Shown piece by piece: positions 24,358 to 33,000 of a stretch of DNA of 64,000 bases; within the stretch, counting starts at the first letter, position 1; each line of letters opens with the position of its first letter. Under the pieces are notes generated by a model. That model was not told the origin of the DNA. It saw nothing but the letters and a program-made list of their open reading frames with translations, and did no database searches. The position numbers were made by a program, and so were the translations under genes. The stretch comes from Mesorhizobium qingshengii. GTDB taxonomy: Bacteria; Pseudomonadota; Alphaproteobacteria; Rhizobiales; Rhizobiaceae. The DNA is taken from positions 806,001 through 870,000 of the forward strand of contig NZ_JAPFQA010000002.1 of NCBI RefSeq assembly GCF_027563465.1, given 5' to 3'.

Positions 24358-26187
24358 ATGAAAATCCGTAATATCGCGATCATCGCGCACGTCGACCATG
24401 GAAAAACCACCCTCGTCGACCAATTGCTGCGGCAATCCGGCTCCTTCCGCGACAATCAGCGCGTCGCCGAGCGCGCCATGGATTCCAACGACCTCGAAAA
24501 GGAACGTGGCATCACCATCCTGGCCAAGGCGACCTCGGTCGACTGGAAGGACACCCGCATCAACATCGTCGACACCCCCGGCCACGCCGATTTCGGCGGC
24601 GAGGTCGAACGCATCCTGTCGATGGTGGATTCGGCCATCGTGCTGGTCGACGCCGCCGAAGGGCCGATGCCGCAGACCAAGTTCGTCGTCGGCAAGGCGC
24701 TCAAGGTCGGCCTGAAGCCGATCGTCGTCATCAACAAGATCGATCGCCCGGATGCCCGCCATGTCGAGGTGGTCAATGAGGTGTTCGACCTGTTTGCCGC
24801 GCTCGACGCCACCGACGAGCAGCTCGATTTCCCGATTCTCTACGGCTCGGGCCGCGACGGCTGGGTTTCCGAAAATCCGGAAGGCCCCAAGGACCAGGGC
24901 CTGGCGCCGCTGTTCGACCTCGTCATCAAGCATGTGCCGGCGCCGACCGTGCATCCCGGTCCGTTCCGCATGATCGGCACCATTCTGGAAGCGAACCCGT
25001 TCCTTGGCCGCATCATCACCGGCCGTATCGAGTCCGGCACGCTGAAGTCCAACCAGCCGGTCAAGGTGCTGCACCATGACGGCACGCTGGTCGAAACCGG
25101 CCGCATCTCGAAGATCCTCGCCTTCCGCGGCCTCGAGCGCCAGCCGATCGAAGAAGCCCAGGCAGGCGACATCGTCGCCATTGCCGGCCTGTCGAAAGGC
25201 ACCGTCGCCGACACCTTCTGCGACCCTTCGGTGACCGAGCCGCTGCATGCGCAGCCGATCGATCCACCGACCGTGACCATGTCCTTCCTGGTCAACGATT
25301 CACCGCTGGCCGGGACCGAAGGCGACAAGGTGACCAGCCGTGTCATCCGCGACCGCCTGCTGCGCGAGGCCGAAGGCAATGTCGCGCTGAAGATCGAGGA
25401 ATCGCCGGACAAGGATTCGTTCTTCGTTTCCGGCCGCGGCGAATTGCAGCTGGCCGTGCTGATCGAGACGATGCGCCGCGAAGGGTTTGAAATCGCCGTG
25501 TCGCGTCCGCGCGTGGTCATGCAGAAGGGCGACAATGGCGAATTGCTCGAGCCGGTCGAGGAAGTCGTCATCGACGTCGACGAGGAGCATGCCGGCATCG
25601 TCGTGCAGAAGATGTCGGAGCGCAAGGCCGAGATGGTCGAGCTGCGCCCGTCCGGCGGCAACCGCCAACGCATCGTCTTCCACGCGCCGACGCGCGGCCT
25701 GATCGGCTACCAGTCGGAGCTTTTGACCGACACACGCGGCACCGCCGTGATGAACCGGCTGTTCCATGCCTATGAGCCCTACAAGGGCGAATTGCCGGGC
25801 CGCACCAACGGCGTGCTGATCTCGAACGAACAGGGCGAGGCGGTGGCCTATGCCATGTGGAACCTGGAAGATCGCGGCCCGATGGTCATCGACCCGGGCG
25901 TCAAGGTCTATCAGGGCATGATCATCGGCATCCACAGCCGTGACAACGACCTTGAAGTGAACGTGCTGAAGGGCAAGAAGCTGACCAACATCCGCGCCGC
26001 CGGCAAGGACGAGGCGGTGAAGCTCACTCCGCCGATCCGCATGACGCTGGAGCGCGCGCTGGCCTGGATCCAGGACGACGAGCTGGTCGAGGTGACGCCA
26101 AAGACGATCCGCCTGCGCAAGCTCTATCTCGATCCGAACGAGCGCAAGCGCTTCGAGAAGTCGGCCAAGGCGGTCGGCGCGGCGTAA
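24358..26187 (+). CDS. typA: Translational GTPase TypA/BipA
   Basis: A 609-residue ribosome-associated GTPase of the EF-G/LepA class, involved in ribosome assembly and stress or cold adaptation. G1 is HVDHGKTT (10-17), then [10 protein letters not shown]3 DTPGHADF and G4 NKID. The C-terminal BipA-specific domain includes [25 protein letters not shown] 24358 begins the conserved [15 protein letters not shown]; a 28-residue upstream extension lies in a structured leader. A rho-independent terminator follows. Confidence 0.97.
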   Translation: MKIRNIAIIAHVDHGKTTLVDQLLRQSGSFRDNQRVAERAMDSNDLEKERGITILAKATSVDWKDTRINIVDTPGHADFGGEVERILSMVDSAIVLVDAAEGPMPQTKFVVGKALKVGLKPIVVINKIDRPDARHVEVVNEVFDLFAALDATDEQLDFPILYGSGRDGWVSENPEGPKDQGLAPLFDLVIKHVPAPTVHPGPFRMIGTILEANPFLGRIITGRIESGTLKSNQPVKVLHHDGTLVETGRISKILAFRGLERQPIEEAQAGDIVAIAGLSKGTVADTFCDPSVTEPLHAQPIDPPTVTMSFLVNDSPLAGTEGDKVTSRVIRDRLLREAEGNVALKIEESPDKDSFFVSGRGELQLAVLIETMRREGFEIAVSRPRVVMQKGDNGELLEPVEEVVIDVDEEHAGIVVQKMSERKAEMVELRPSGGNRQRIVFHAPTRGLIGYQSELLTDTRGTAVMNRLFHAYEPYKGELPGRTNGVLISNEQGEAVAYAMWNLEDRGPMVIDPGVKVYQGMIIGIHSRDNDLEVNVLKGKKLTNIRAAGKDEAVKLTPPIRMTLERALAWIQDDELVEVTPKTIRLRKLYLDPNERKRFEKSAKAVGAA

Positions 26188-26210
26188 GCTGTCAATTTTC
26201 CAAGAGCCGG

Positions 26211-26246
26211 GAGGGGTGGAGTACTCATGTGCTCCGCCCCTCTTTT
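26211..26246 (+). terminator. Rho-independent terminator of typA
   Basis: Stem GAGGGGTGGAG / CTCCGCCCCTC (one G-U pair) with a 10-nt loop, followed by TTTT on the plus strand, 24 bp after the typA stop. The minus strand has no U-run, so it serves typA rather than the convergent DUF1062 gene. Confidence 0.8.
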
Positions 26247-26249
26247 CAT

Positions 26250-26876
26250 TTATCCACCCGCAGCCGAGATGATGGCCTGGCGATCGGGTTCGGCGACGAG
26301 ATCGATGCGGATCGTCGCTCCATCCCGGGCCGGCTTGCGCAGCGCCCTGGCGCCTTCCGGGTCAATAATCAGCAATCGCCTGTCTTCCAGTGCCTGAAGC
26401 CGCGATCGCGAGATGCCGAGTCCATTGGCAAGCAGCCTGTCGAGCCGGAGCGACGTCGGCATTTCGAGCCCGAGCTTGAGTTCCAGCGCGGTTGCGCTTT
26501 CCCCTGTGTCGCCGAGCCTTTGCTTGTGGACAGTCACATCGGGAAACTCTTCGACACGCCCCACACGGCTGCGCAGGGCAACGACATCGAAAGCGTGGCG
26601 CCGCGCCAATGCCGGATCGTTGCTTTCCAGCGCCCGCAACAGCGCCGGCTCGATGTCGCGGCGGTTGCAGCGCTCGAGAATGCCGAAATTCCAGGAATTG
26701 TCGCAGTCGATGCAGCGATAGATCAGCCAGACGTCGATGCGCTTGCCGTTGGCGTTGACGCGAAATTTCTCGCTGCAGCGATAGGCCTTCACGCCGCCGC
26801 AGCGATTGCAGTTGATGAGTGGCCGAGGTGCGATTTCAGGCGTGATCGCCCAGTGGATGCACAGATAACCAGACAT
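26250..26876 (-). CDS. DUF1062 domain protein
   Basis: A 208-residue cytoplasmic protein. Two CxxC pairs near the N-terminus (CNRCGG at about 23-28 and CIDCDNSW) suggest a zinc ribbon. The middle is predicted helical, and RLDRLLANGLGISRSRLQALE (about 144-164) resembles an S4-like RNA-binding turn. This layout fits DUF1062, whose function is unknown. It is monocistronic and convergent with typA. Confidence 0.75.
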   Translation of the reverse strand: MSGYLCIHWAITPEIAPRPLINCNRCGGVKAYRCSEKFRVNANGKRIDVWLIYRCIDCDNSWNFGILERCNRRDIEPALLRALESNDPALARRHAFDVVALRSRVGRVEEFPDVTVHKQRLGDTGESATALELKLGLEMPTSLRLDRLLANGLGISRSRLQALEDRRLLIIDPEGARALRKPARDGATIRIDLVAEPDRQAIISAAGG

Positions 26877-27309
26877 GCCGATAAGCCCTTCCCGTCGGGA
26901 AGTTCATCAGGTCGGCGATGTCGAGATGCCCATGGGGCACGGCGTGGCGCAAGCTTGCTATGATCGGAAATCAGGCGTCACGGGCGGTTGCGCGCGACAG
27001 CGGTTCAGCAGTGCCAAACCGGTCTCGAACCGCCGCCCAGAGGAACACGTGAAAATGAAAACAGACACCGCGAATACGGCGCCATGCATTGTGTCGGGGG
27101 AGTTGACGAGACCGGCGGTTACGTAGGCAAAGTGAAGCTCGAAATGGTGTCGGGGCGGAATTTCTAGCCGTAGCCAATGACGACGGCAAGGCGGCAGTGA
27201 CTTCAAACGGATGATGGCTTCCGACTTTGTTTGGAGACTGCCAATTGTCGGGGCGACGGGAGGAGGGACTGGCGGCGATGCTGGCAACCAGTGCTTGTCC
27301 AGTGGGAAA
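26877..27309. other. Gene-free stretch
   Basis: Short frames exist on both strands (for example 26958-27329 minus), but none has family-like sequence, a good ribosome site or the third-position G/C bias of real genes here. It separates DUF1062 from the AT-richer phosphoesterase gene. It may be the edge of acquired DNA. Confidence 0.5.
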
Positions 27310-28137
27310 TTACCGTTGGTTCCAGCCACTTGCGATCACCCTTCTGATGACGCTGATGCCCAAGGGGGGTATGCTTTCTATCTCTTCAATGGTTCGCAAG
27401 ACCGAATAGTGATCAATCTTTTCAGAGTACCGTCCCGGCTTGATTCCAAAGCCGTGGATTACAGTAAATATATGATTCTCTGAGCGGTAGTCGTCTTCAT
27501 CGAACGTCACTATCAAGAGGCTGTGGTTTTTCTTCGACCAAACGGCGTAGCCTCCAAGATGATTTTTCAACCAGGTGTCAGCCGCCTCTATTGTGCCATC
27601 ATGCATGTCATTCCTGAGATTGGGGATCACGAAGCTCACGGATGGCAGCTTCGCGTAGTCGCGAGGGAACTGGGCCAAGGACTTCTCAGATCCCTTTGCG
27701 TCCGCAAACGATTCCCAGGGATTGTGTTTTCGTGGCGATCCGGCTTCGACGTAGCCCGCGAACGTCTTGCCGTGAGCCCGAAGACGAGCGGCCAGGTTCG
27801 GCGCGGCAAAGACGTGCATGCCATCGTCATGGACGTCTTGTGTCAAGCCGCTGAACAGCGCGAAGTAATTGGGTTGGCTGGGGTGAGCAACCCCGTAGGA
27901 TCGATCGAACACGGCGCCGCCCTTCGCCAGCTTGTTCAAATAGGGGGCAGCTCGTCCCGCCCGAGCAATCTGGTCAAAGGCGTGGTTCTCCATGATCACG
28001 ACAACGACGTGATCATACTTTGGCGGCTTCCTCGACGATGCTGCGGCCAGGGGCGCCCCGCTGAGCGCGATGCTGGCTGTCAGCACAGCCAGCATTGCGA
28101 ACCGTCGAACGACCGCGCGCCAACTCCGCACAACCAC
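27310..28137 (-). CDS. Secreted phosphoesterase (AcpA/phospholipase C superfamily)
   Basis: A 275-residue exported enzyme. A signal peptide is visible (VLTASIALSGAPLAAA, cleavage about residue 34). The mature start KYDHVVVVIMENHAFDQI holds the metal-binding E-N motif of the phosphoesterase family (PF04185). YGVAHPSQPNYFALFSG and LLIVTFDEDD give further ligands, and IFTVIHGFGIKPG is typical. It probably hydrolyses phosphate esters in the periplasm. The start is GTG at 28137 with GGAGGAGGAG just upstream. GC content is visibly lower than in neighbouring genes, which suggests horizontal acquisition. Confidence 0.8.
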   Translation of the reverse strand: MVVRSWRAVVRRFAMLAVLTASIALSGAPLAAASSRKPPKYDHVVVVIMENHAFDQIARAGRAAPYLNKLAKGGAVFDRSYGVAHPSQPNYFALFSGLTQDVHDDGMHVFAAPNLAARLRAHGKTFAGYVEAGSPRKHNPWESFADAKGSEKSLAQFPRDYAKLPSVSFVIPNLRNDMHDGTIEAADTWLKNHLGGYAVWSKKNHSLLIVTFDEDDYRSENHIFTVIHGFGIKPGRYSEKIDHYSVLRTIEEIESIPPLGISVIRRVIASGWNQR

Positions 28138-28307
28138 GAAAACTCCTCCTCCCGCCTGATCGGCAAGATCAAGCTGACTGCAAGTCAGGCATGGCAGTCA
28201 AGGGCATGGCCGAACGCTGAGCCGGCCCGGGATCTGCGGCTACCGAAGTTGCAAGCGGTGATGTCGATCGGATATCGTCCGCCCTTCAACCGCTGTAAGG
28301 CAGTGCC

Positions 28308-28922
28308 ATGCACGTCACCTCGCTTCTGATCTTCGCCGCCGCTTTGTTCGTTGCCGCCGGCTCGCCCGGTCCGTCGATCGCGGCGCTCGTCGCGCGGGTC
28401 ATCTCGAAGGGCTTTCGCGATGTGTTCCCGTTCCTGCTCGCCATGTGGATCGGCGAGGGCATCTGGCTGTCGCTGGCGGTGTTCGGGCTGGCTGTCGTGG
28501 CGCAGACCTTCCATTTCGCCTTCGTCCTGGTGAAATGGGTTGGCGTTGCCTATCTTGCCTACCTCGCCTGGAAGATGTGGACCGCGCCGGTCGAGGCGCG
28601 CGAGGGCGAGATGCCGCGCGAGGATTCGGCCGTCAGACTGTTCTTCGCCGGCATGGCGGTGACGCTCGGCAACCCCAAGATCATGATGTTCTACCTGGCG
28701 CTGTTGCCGACCATCATCGACCTCGCTTCGGTCAGCCTCGTCGGCTGGGTCGAGCTGACGGCGACCATGGCCGTGGTGCTGGTGGCCATCGACCTCGCCT
28801 GGGTGCTCGCCGCCGCGCAGGCGCGCAAGCTGTTGAAAAGCAAGCGCGCCATGAAGATCGCCAACCGCGTCAGCGCCGGCACCATGGCGGGTGCCGCGGC
28901 AGCGATCGCGGCACGGTCCTGA
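28308..28922 (+). CDS. LysE family translocator
   Basis: A 204-residue inner-membrane exporter of the LysE/RhtB family, usually exporting amino acids or related metabolites. The N-terminal AAGSPGPSIAALVARVISKG contains the family signature G-x-x-x-P-G-P near residue 20. Five to six hydrophobic helices follow, including FVKWVGVAYLAYLAWKMW-type helix 3 and GNPKIMMFYLALLPT. It is convergent with the YciI gene, with only 9 bp between stops. Substrate unknown. Confidence 0.9.
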   Translation: MHVTSLLIFAAALFVAAGSPGPSIAALVARVISKGFRDVFPFLLAMWIGEGIWLSLAVFGLAVVAQTFHFAFVLVKWVGVAYLAYLAWKMWTAPVEAREGEMPREDSAVRLFFAGMAVTLGNPKIMMFYLALLPTIIDLASVSLVGWVELTATMAVVLVAIDLAWVLAAAQARKLLKSKRAMKIANRVSAGTMAGAAAAIAARS

Positions 28923-28931
28923 GGCGAGGCG

Positions 28932-29258
28932 TCAGCCCATCATGTTGATGATCGGCGCGATCTCGACGTTGCAGTTGGGTTCCATAAGGATCGGACAGTC
29001 CTTGGCCTTGCTGGTGGCGTCGTCTATGTCTTTCGCTTCGATGACCGAGTAGCCACCGGTCGGGTTGCTGCCGCCATTGTTCTCCACCTTGCCACCGGGC
29101 AGGACGGTCTTTGACATGCCGACCGGATTGCCGCTGTCGACGACTGCCGAGCCAAGCTTTCCGAACCAGCCTGTCCAGGCGTCCATCATCGCCTTCCGCT
29201 CGGCTTCGGTCGTCGGCATCTTGCCGGAGCCGTGATAGATGTAGAGAAACTTCGCCAT
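28932..29258 (-). CDS. YciI-like / YCII-related domain protein
   Basis: A 108-residue protein beginning MAKFLYIYHG with GGAGGAGAAC right before the ATG at 29258, a strong start. The fold is a ferredoxin-like dimer, with WTGWFGKLGSAVVDSGNPVG and GGYSVIEAKDIDDATSKAKDCP matching the YCII/DGPF group seen in many rhizobia. Biochemical role unknown. It lies downstream of the AhpD-like gene, 135 bp apart, possibly the same unit. Confidence 0.8.
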   Translation of the reverse strand: MAKFLYIYHGSGKMPTTEAERKAMMDAWTGWFGKLGSAVVDSGNPVGMSKTVLPGGKVENNGGSNPTGGYSVIEAKDIDDATSKAKDCPILMEPNCNVEIAPIINMMG

Positions 29259-29393
29259 GTTCTCCTCCCTTGGTGAGCGGCATCGAACCGGCAAGCGGTC
29301 ATGCCGCACGCCGATCATCGGACCAAACCGGCAAACAAGCAACGAGAATGCGAAGCTGCTAATATAGGCGCGGGTGGGTTCCAGCGCCGAGCC

Positions 29394-29957
29394 TTACCGC
29401 GCCATGGCGTGGTATTCGTCGTTCGGCCGCATGTCGATTGCCGCCGCGACCCGGTTCGACATGTTGAAAAAGGCGGCGGTCGAGGCGATGTCCCAGATGT
29501 CGCGGTCGGAAAAACCGGCATGGCGCAGCGCCGCCCGGTCGGCCTCGACGATCTTCGCTGGATCCTCGGTCAGCTTGACCGCGAATTCGAGCATCGCCGC
29601 CTGCCTGGGCGAAAGATCGGCGGCGCGGAAATTCATCACCATCATCTCGCCGAGCGCCGGATCGCCGGACAGCTGGCGCACCGCCGCGCCATGCGCGGTC
29701 AGGCAATAATAGCAGTGGTTGATGGAGGAGACGACGACCGCGATCATCTCGCGCTCCAGCTTCGTCAGGCCGGATTCACCGAGCATCAGATCATTGTACA
29801 TGTCGGTGAAGGCGCGAAGCTTCCTGTCGTCGAAGGCGTAGGCCCGGAGCACGTTGGGAACGAGGCCGAGCTTCTCCTCGCATTTGGCGAAATAGGCTTT
29901 TGTCGCTTCGCTGAGGTCCGCGTTGCCGAGGTCAAGCGCGGTGATCTTGCCGGTCAT
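29394..29957 (-). CDS. AhpD-like carboxymuconolactone decarboxylase family (peroxidase-related)
   Basis: A 187-residue protein. The redox motif is NHCYYCLTAHG (C-x-x-C then His), preceded by LTKLEREMIAVVVSSI, as in AhpD-type alkylhydroperoxidase-like proteins. The C-terminus SDRDIWDIASTAAFFNMSNRVA matches the peroxidase-related subgroup. The expected role is thiol-based peroxide reduction in the cytoplasm. ATG 29957 begins MTGKITALDL; the longer frame to 30023 is not conserved. Confidence 0.88.
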   Translation of the reverse strand: MTGKITALDLGNADLSEATKAYFAKCEEKLGLVPNVLRAYAFDDRKLRAFTDMYNDLMLGESGLTKLEREMIAVVVSSINHCYYCLTAHGAAVRQLSGDPALGEMMVMNFRAADLSPRQAAMLEFAVKLTEDPAKIVEADRAALRHAGFSDRDIWDIASTAAFFNMSNRVAAAIDMRPNDEYHAMAR

Positions 29958-30094
29958 CGGGTGTTTCTCCTCATCACGCGTTGGCCTGCCGCCGAATTCC
30001 GATATTTCTTTGCAAGCCGTCAAACCTTTGTCGCCAAACAGCGGTCATCTGCTACCATAGTCGCAAAAGCATGTGACGGGAGGGAATTAGCGTC

Positions 30095-33000
30095 ATGGCC
30101 AGCCTGAAAACCGCAAGCCAGCCGAAAAAGAGCCAGGCAAAGGGGGAAGACAAGTCCGGCAAGCTCGCCGATTACCTGCTGGCCCGAGCCCCCGCCGAAG
30201 ACATCGCCGCCTATGACGTAGCCGACCTCGTGCGTGCCGCGGATCTCGCCGGGCGCGCTGTCGCCCGGCACAAGAAGGGCGACTGCGTCGTCGCGATCGA
30301 TGTCGATTCCGGTGTCGTCCGCCAAGGCCGGCCGATGACCGTCATCACCGTCGTCAACGACAACATGCCGTTCCTGTTCGATTCCATTCTCGGCGAAATC
30401 ACCGACGGTGCCGGCGAGCCGCTGCTCGTTACCCATCCGGTTATCGTCGTCAAACATGGCAAGGGCGGAGTCGAGGAAATTCTCGGCGACGGCGGCTCCG
30501 TGAAGAGCGACACCGCCCACGACCGGCTGAGTGTCATTCATGTCCATATCGGCCGCCTTTCCGTCGAACATGCCGAGGCTTTGGCCGGACGGTTGAAGAA
30601 GCTTTTGGGTCAGGTGCGCGCCGCGGTCACCGACTGGAAGCCGATGCTGGCCCGCCTCGACCAGGCGATCTCCGAATTCCGCTACGCGCCGGTGCCGCTC
30701 GACAAGGCCAACGTCACCGAGGCGATCGCCTTCCTCGAATGGCTGCGCGACGACAATTTCACCTTTCTCGGCATGCGCGAGTTCAAGTACACCGGCAGCG
30801 AGAAGAGCGGCATGCTGGAGCGCGCCGACAAGCCCGGCCTCGGCATCCTGGCCGATCCCGACGTGCTAGTACTCAGGCGCGGCACCGAAGCGGTGACGAC
30901 GACACCGGAGATCCGTGCTTTCCTGCACGGGCCGGAGCCGCTGATCGTCACCAAGGCCAATGCCAAGTCGGCGGTGCATCGCCGCATCTATCTCGACTAC
31001 ATCGGCGTCAAGACCTACACCGACAAGGGGGTGCTTTCGGGCGAACTGCGCATCGTCGGCCTGTTCACGTCGACCGCCTACACGCGCTCGGTGATGAAAA
31101 TCCCGTATCTCAGGTCGAAGGCCGAAACCATCATCGCCAAATCCGGCTTCAATCCGGAGGATCATTCCGGCAAGGCGCTGATCAATGTGCTGGAGAGCTA
31201 TCCGCGCGACGAACTGTTCCAGGTTCCGGTGCCGATCCTGCGCAAGCACGCCGAGGCCATTCTGGGGCTGGTGGAGCGGCCTCGCGTCAGGGCGCTGGTG
31301 CGCGCCGACCAGTTCGACCGCTTCGTCTCGATCCTCGTCTTCGTGCCGCGCGACCGCTACGACAGTGTCGTGCGCGAGAAGATCGGCGCCTATCTCAAGA
31401 CGGTGTTCGAAGGGCGGCTGTCGGCATACTACCCGGCCTTCCCGGAAGGCGGGCTGGCGCGCGTTCACTTCATCATCGGCCGCTCCGGCGGCAAGACGCC
31501 GAAAATCGAACAGGCAGCGATCGAGGCGGCGATCCGCGACATCGTGCGGACCTGGGAGGACGCGCTGCGCGAAACAGCGGCAGAATCCGGCGCCGATCCG
31601 GCGCTGTCGGCAATCGCCTCGCGGTTTTCCGAAAGCTATCGCGACAGTTTCTCGCCGGCCGTGGCGCTGGTCGATGCCGGGCGCATCGCCAGGATCAGTG
31701 CCGCCAATCCGATCGCCATCGACTACTACCGCGGCGCCCATCAGAAGCCACACCAGGCGGCGCTGAAGATCTATCACCACGGCAGCCCGGTGGCGCTGTC
31801 GCGGCGGGTGCCGGTGCTGGAAAACATCGGCTTCCGCGTCATCAGCGAGCGCACCTTCGAGGTTGGCGACGACGCGACCGGCATGATCAAGAGTGATCAG
31901 CCCGGCATGGTCTTCATCCACGACATGGAGCTTGAGAACAGCTACGGCAAGCCGATCGACCTTGGCGATCATGGCGCGCTGTTCGAGGACGCATTCCTCG
32001 CCGTCTGGCGCGGCGACGTCGACAATGATGGCTATAACGGCCTTGCTCAGACCGCCGGCCTCTGGTCGGGGGAGATCACCATCCTGCGCGCCTATGGCCG
32101 CTATCTGCAGCAGGTGGGCATTCCGCAGAGCCAGGATTTCATCGCCGCGGCGCTCAATCGCTATCCCGAAATCGCGCGCGGCCTGCATGCCCTGTTCCTC
32201 GCCCGGCTCGGGCCGGCCGCCGAGACGGAAGGCGTCGTTGCGGCCAAGCATCTCAAGGCCAAGATCAAGGACGCGCTGGAAGACGTTCCCAACATCGACG
32301 ACGACACCATCATCCGTCGCTATCTCAACCTGATCGAAGCCTCGCTGCGCACCAATCATTTCGTTGCCGATACGAAAGACAAGGGCCAGTCGCTGGCGAT
32401 CAAGCTCGATTCGCGCTCGGTCGACGGGTTGCCCGAGCCGCGGCCGTGGCGGGAGATCTTCGTCTACGGCTCCGAGGTCGAAGGCGTGCATCTGCGCTTC
32501 GGTCCCGTGGCGCGCGGCGGCCTGCGTTGGTCGGACCGCGCCCAGGATTATCGCACCGAGGTGCTCGGCCTGGTCAAGGCGCAGCAGGTCAAGAACGCCG
32601 TCATCGTGCCGGTCGGCGCCAAGGGCGGCTTCTTCCCCAAGCGCCTGCCGGCGGGCGGCGGCCGCGACGCCATTTTCGAAGCCGGCACGTCGGCATACAA
32701 GAACTATGTCTCGAGCCTTTTGTCGATCACCGACAATATCGGCCTCGACGGGGTCATTCCGCCGGTCGGCGTGGTGCGCCGCGACCAGGACGATCCGTAC
32801 TTCGTCGTCGCCGCCGACAAGGGCACGGCGACCTTCTCCGATACCGCCAACGCGATCAGCGAGAGCCATGGCTTCTGGCTCGACGACGCCTTCGCCAGCG
32901 GCGGTTCGGCCGGCTACGACCACAAGAAGATGGGCATCACCGCCAAGGGCGCCTGGGAAGCGGTCAAGCGGCATTTCCGCGAGATGAACCGCGACATCCA

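Noticed and set aside
26958-27329. A 123-codon minus-strand frame
   Set aside because: No ribosome site, no third-position bias and no recognisable domain; it overlaps the end of the phosphoesterase gene.
27211-27483. A 90-codon plus-strand frame
   Set aside because: Overlaps the phosphoesterase gene antisense and has no coding bias or homology.
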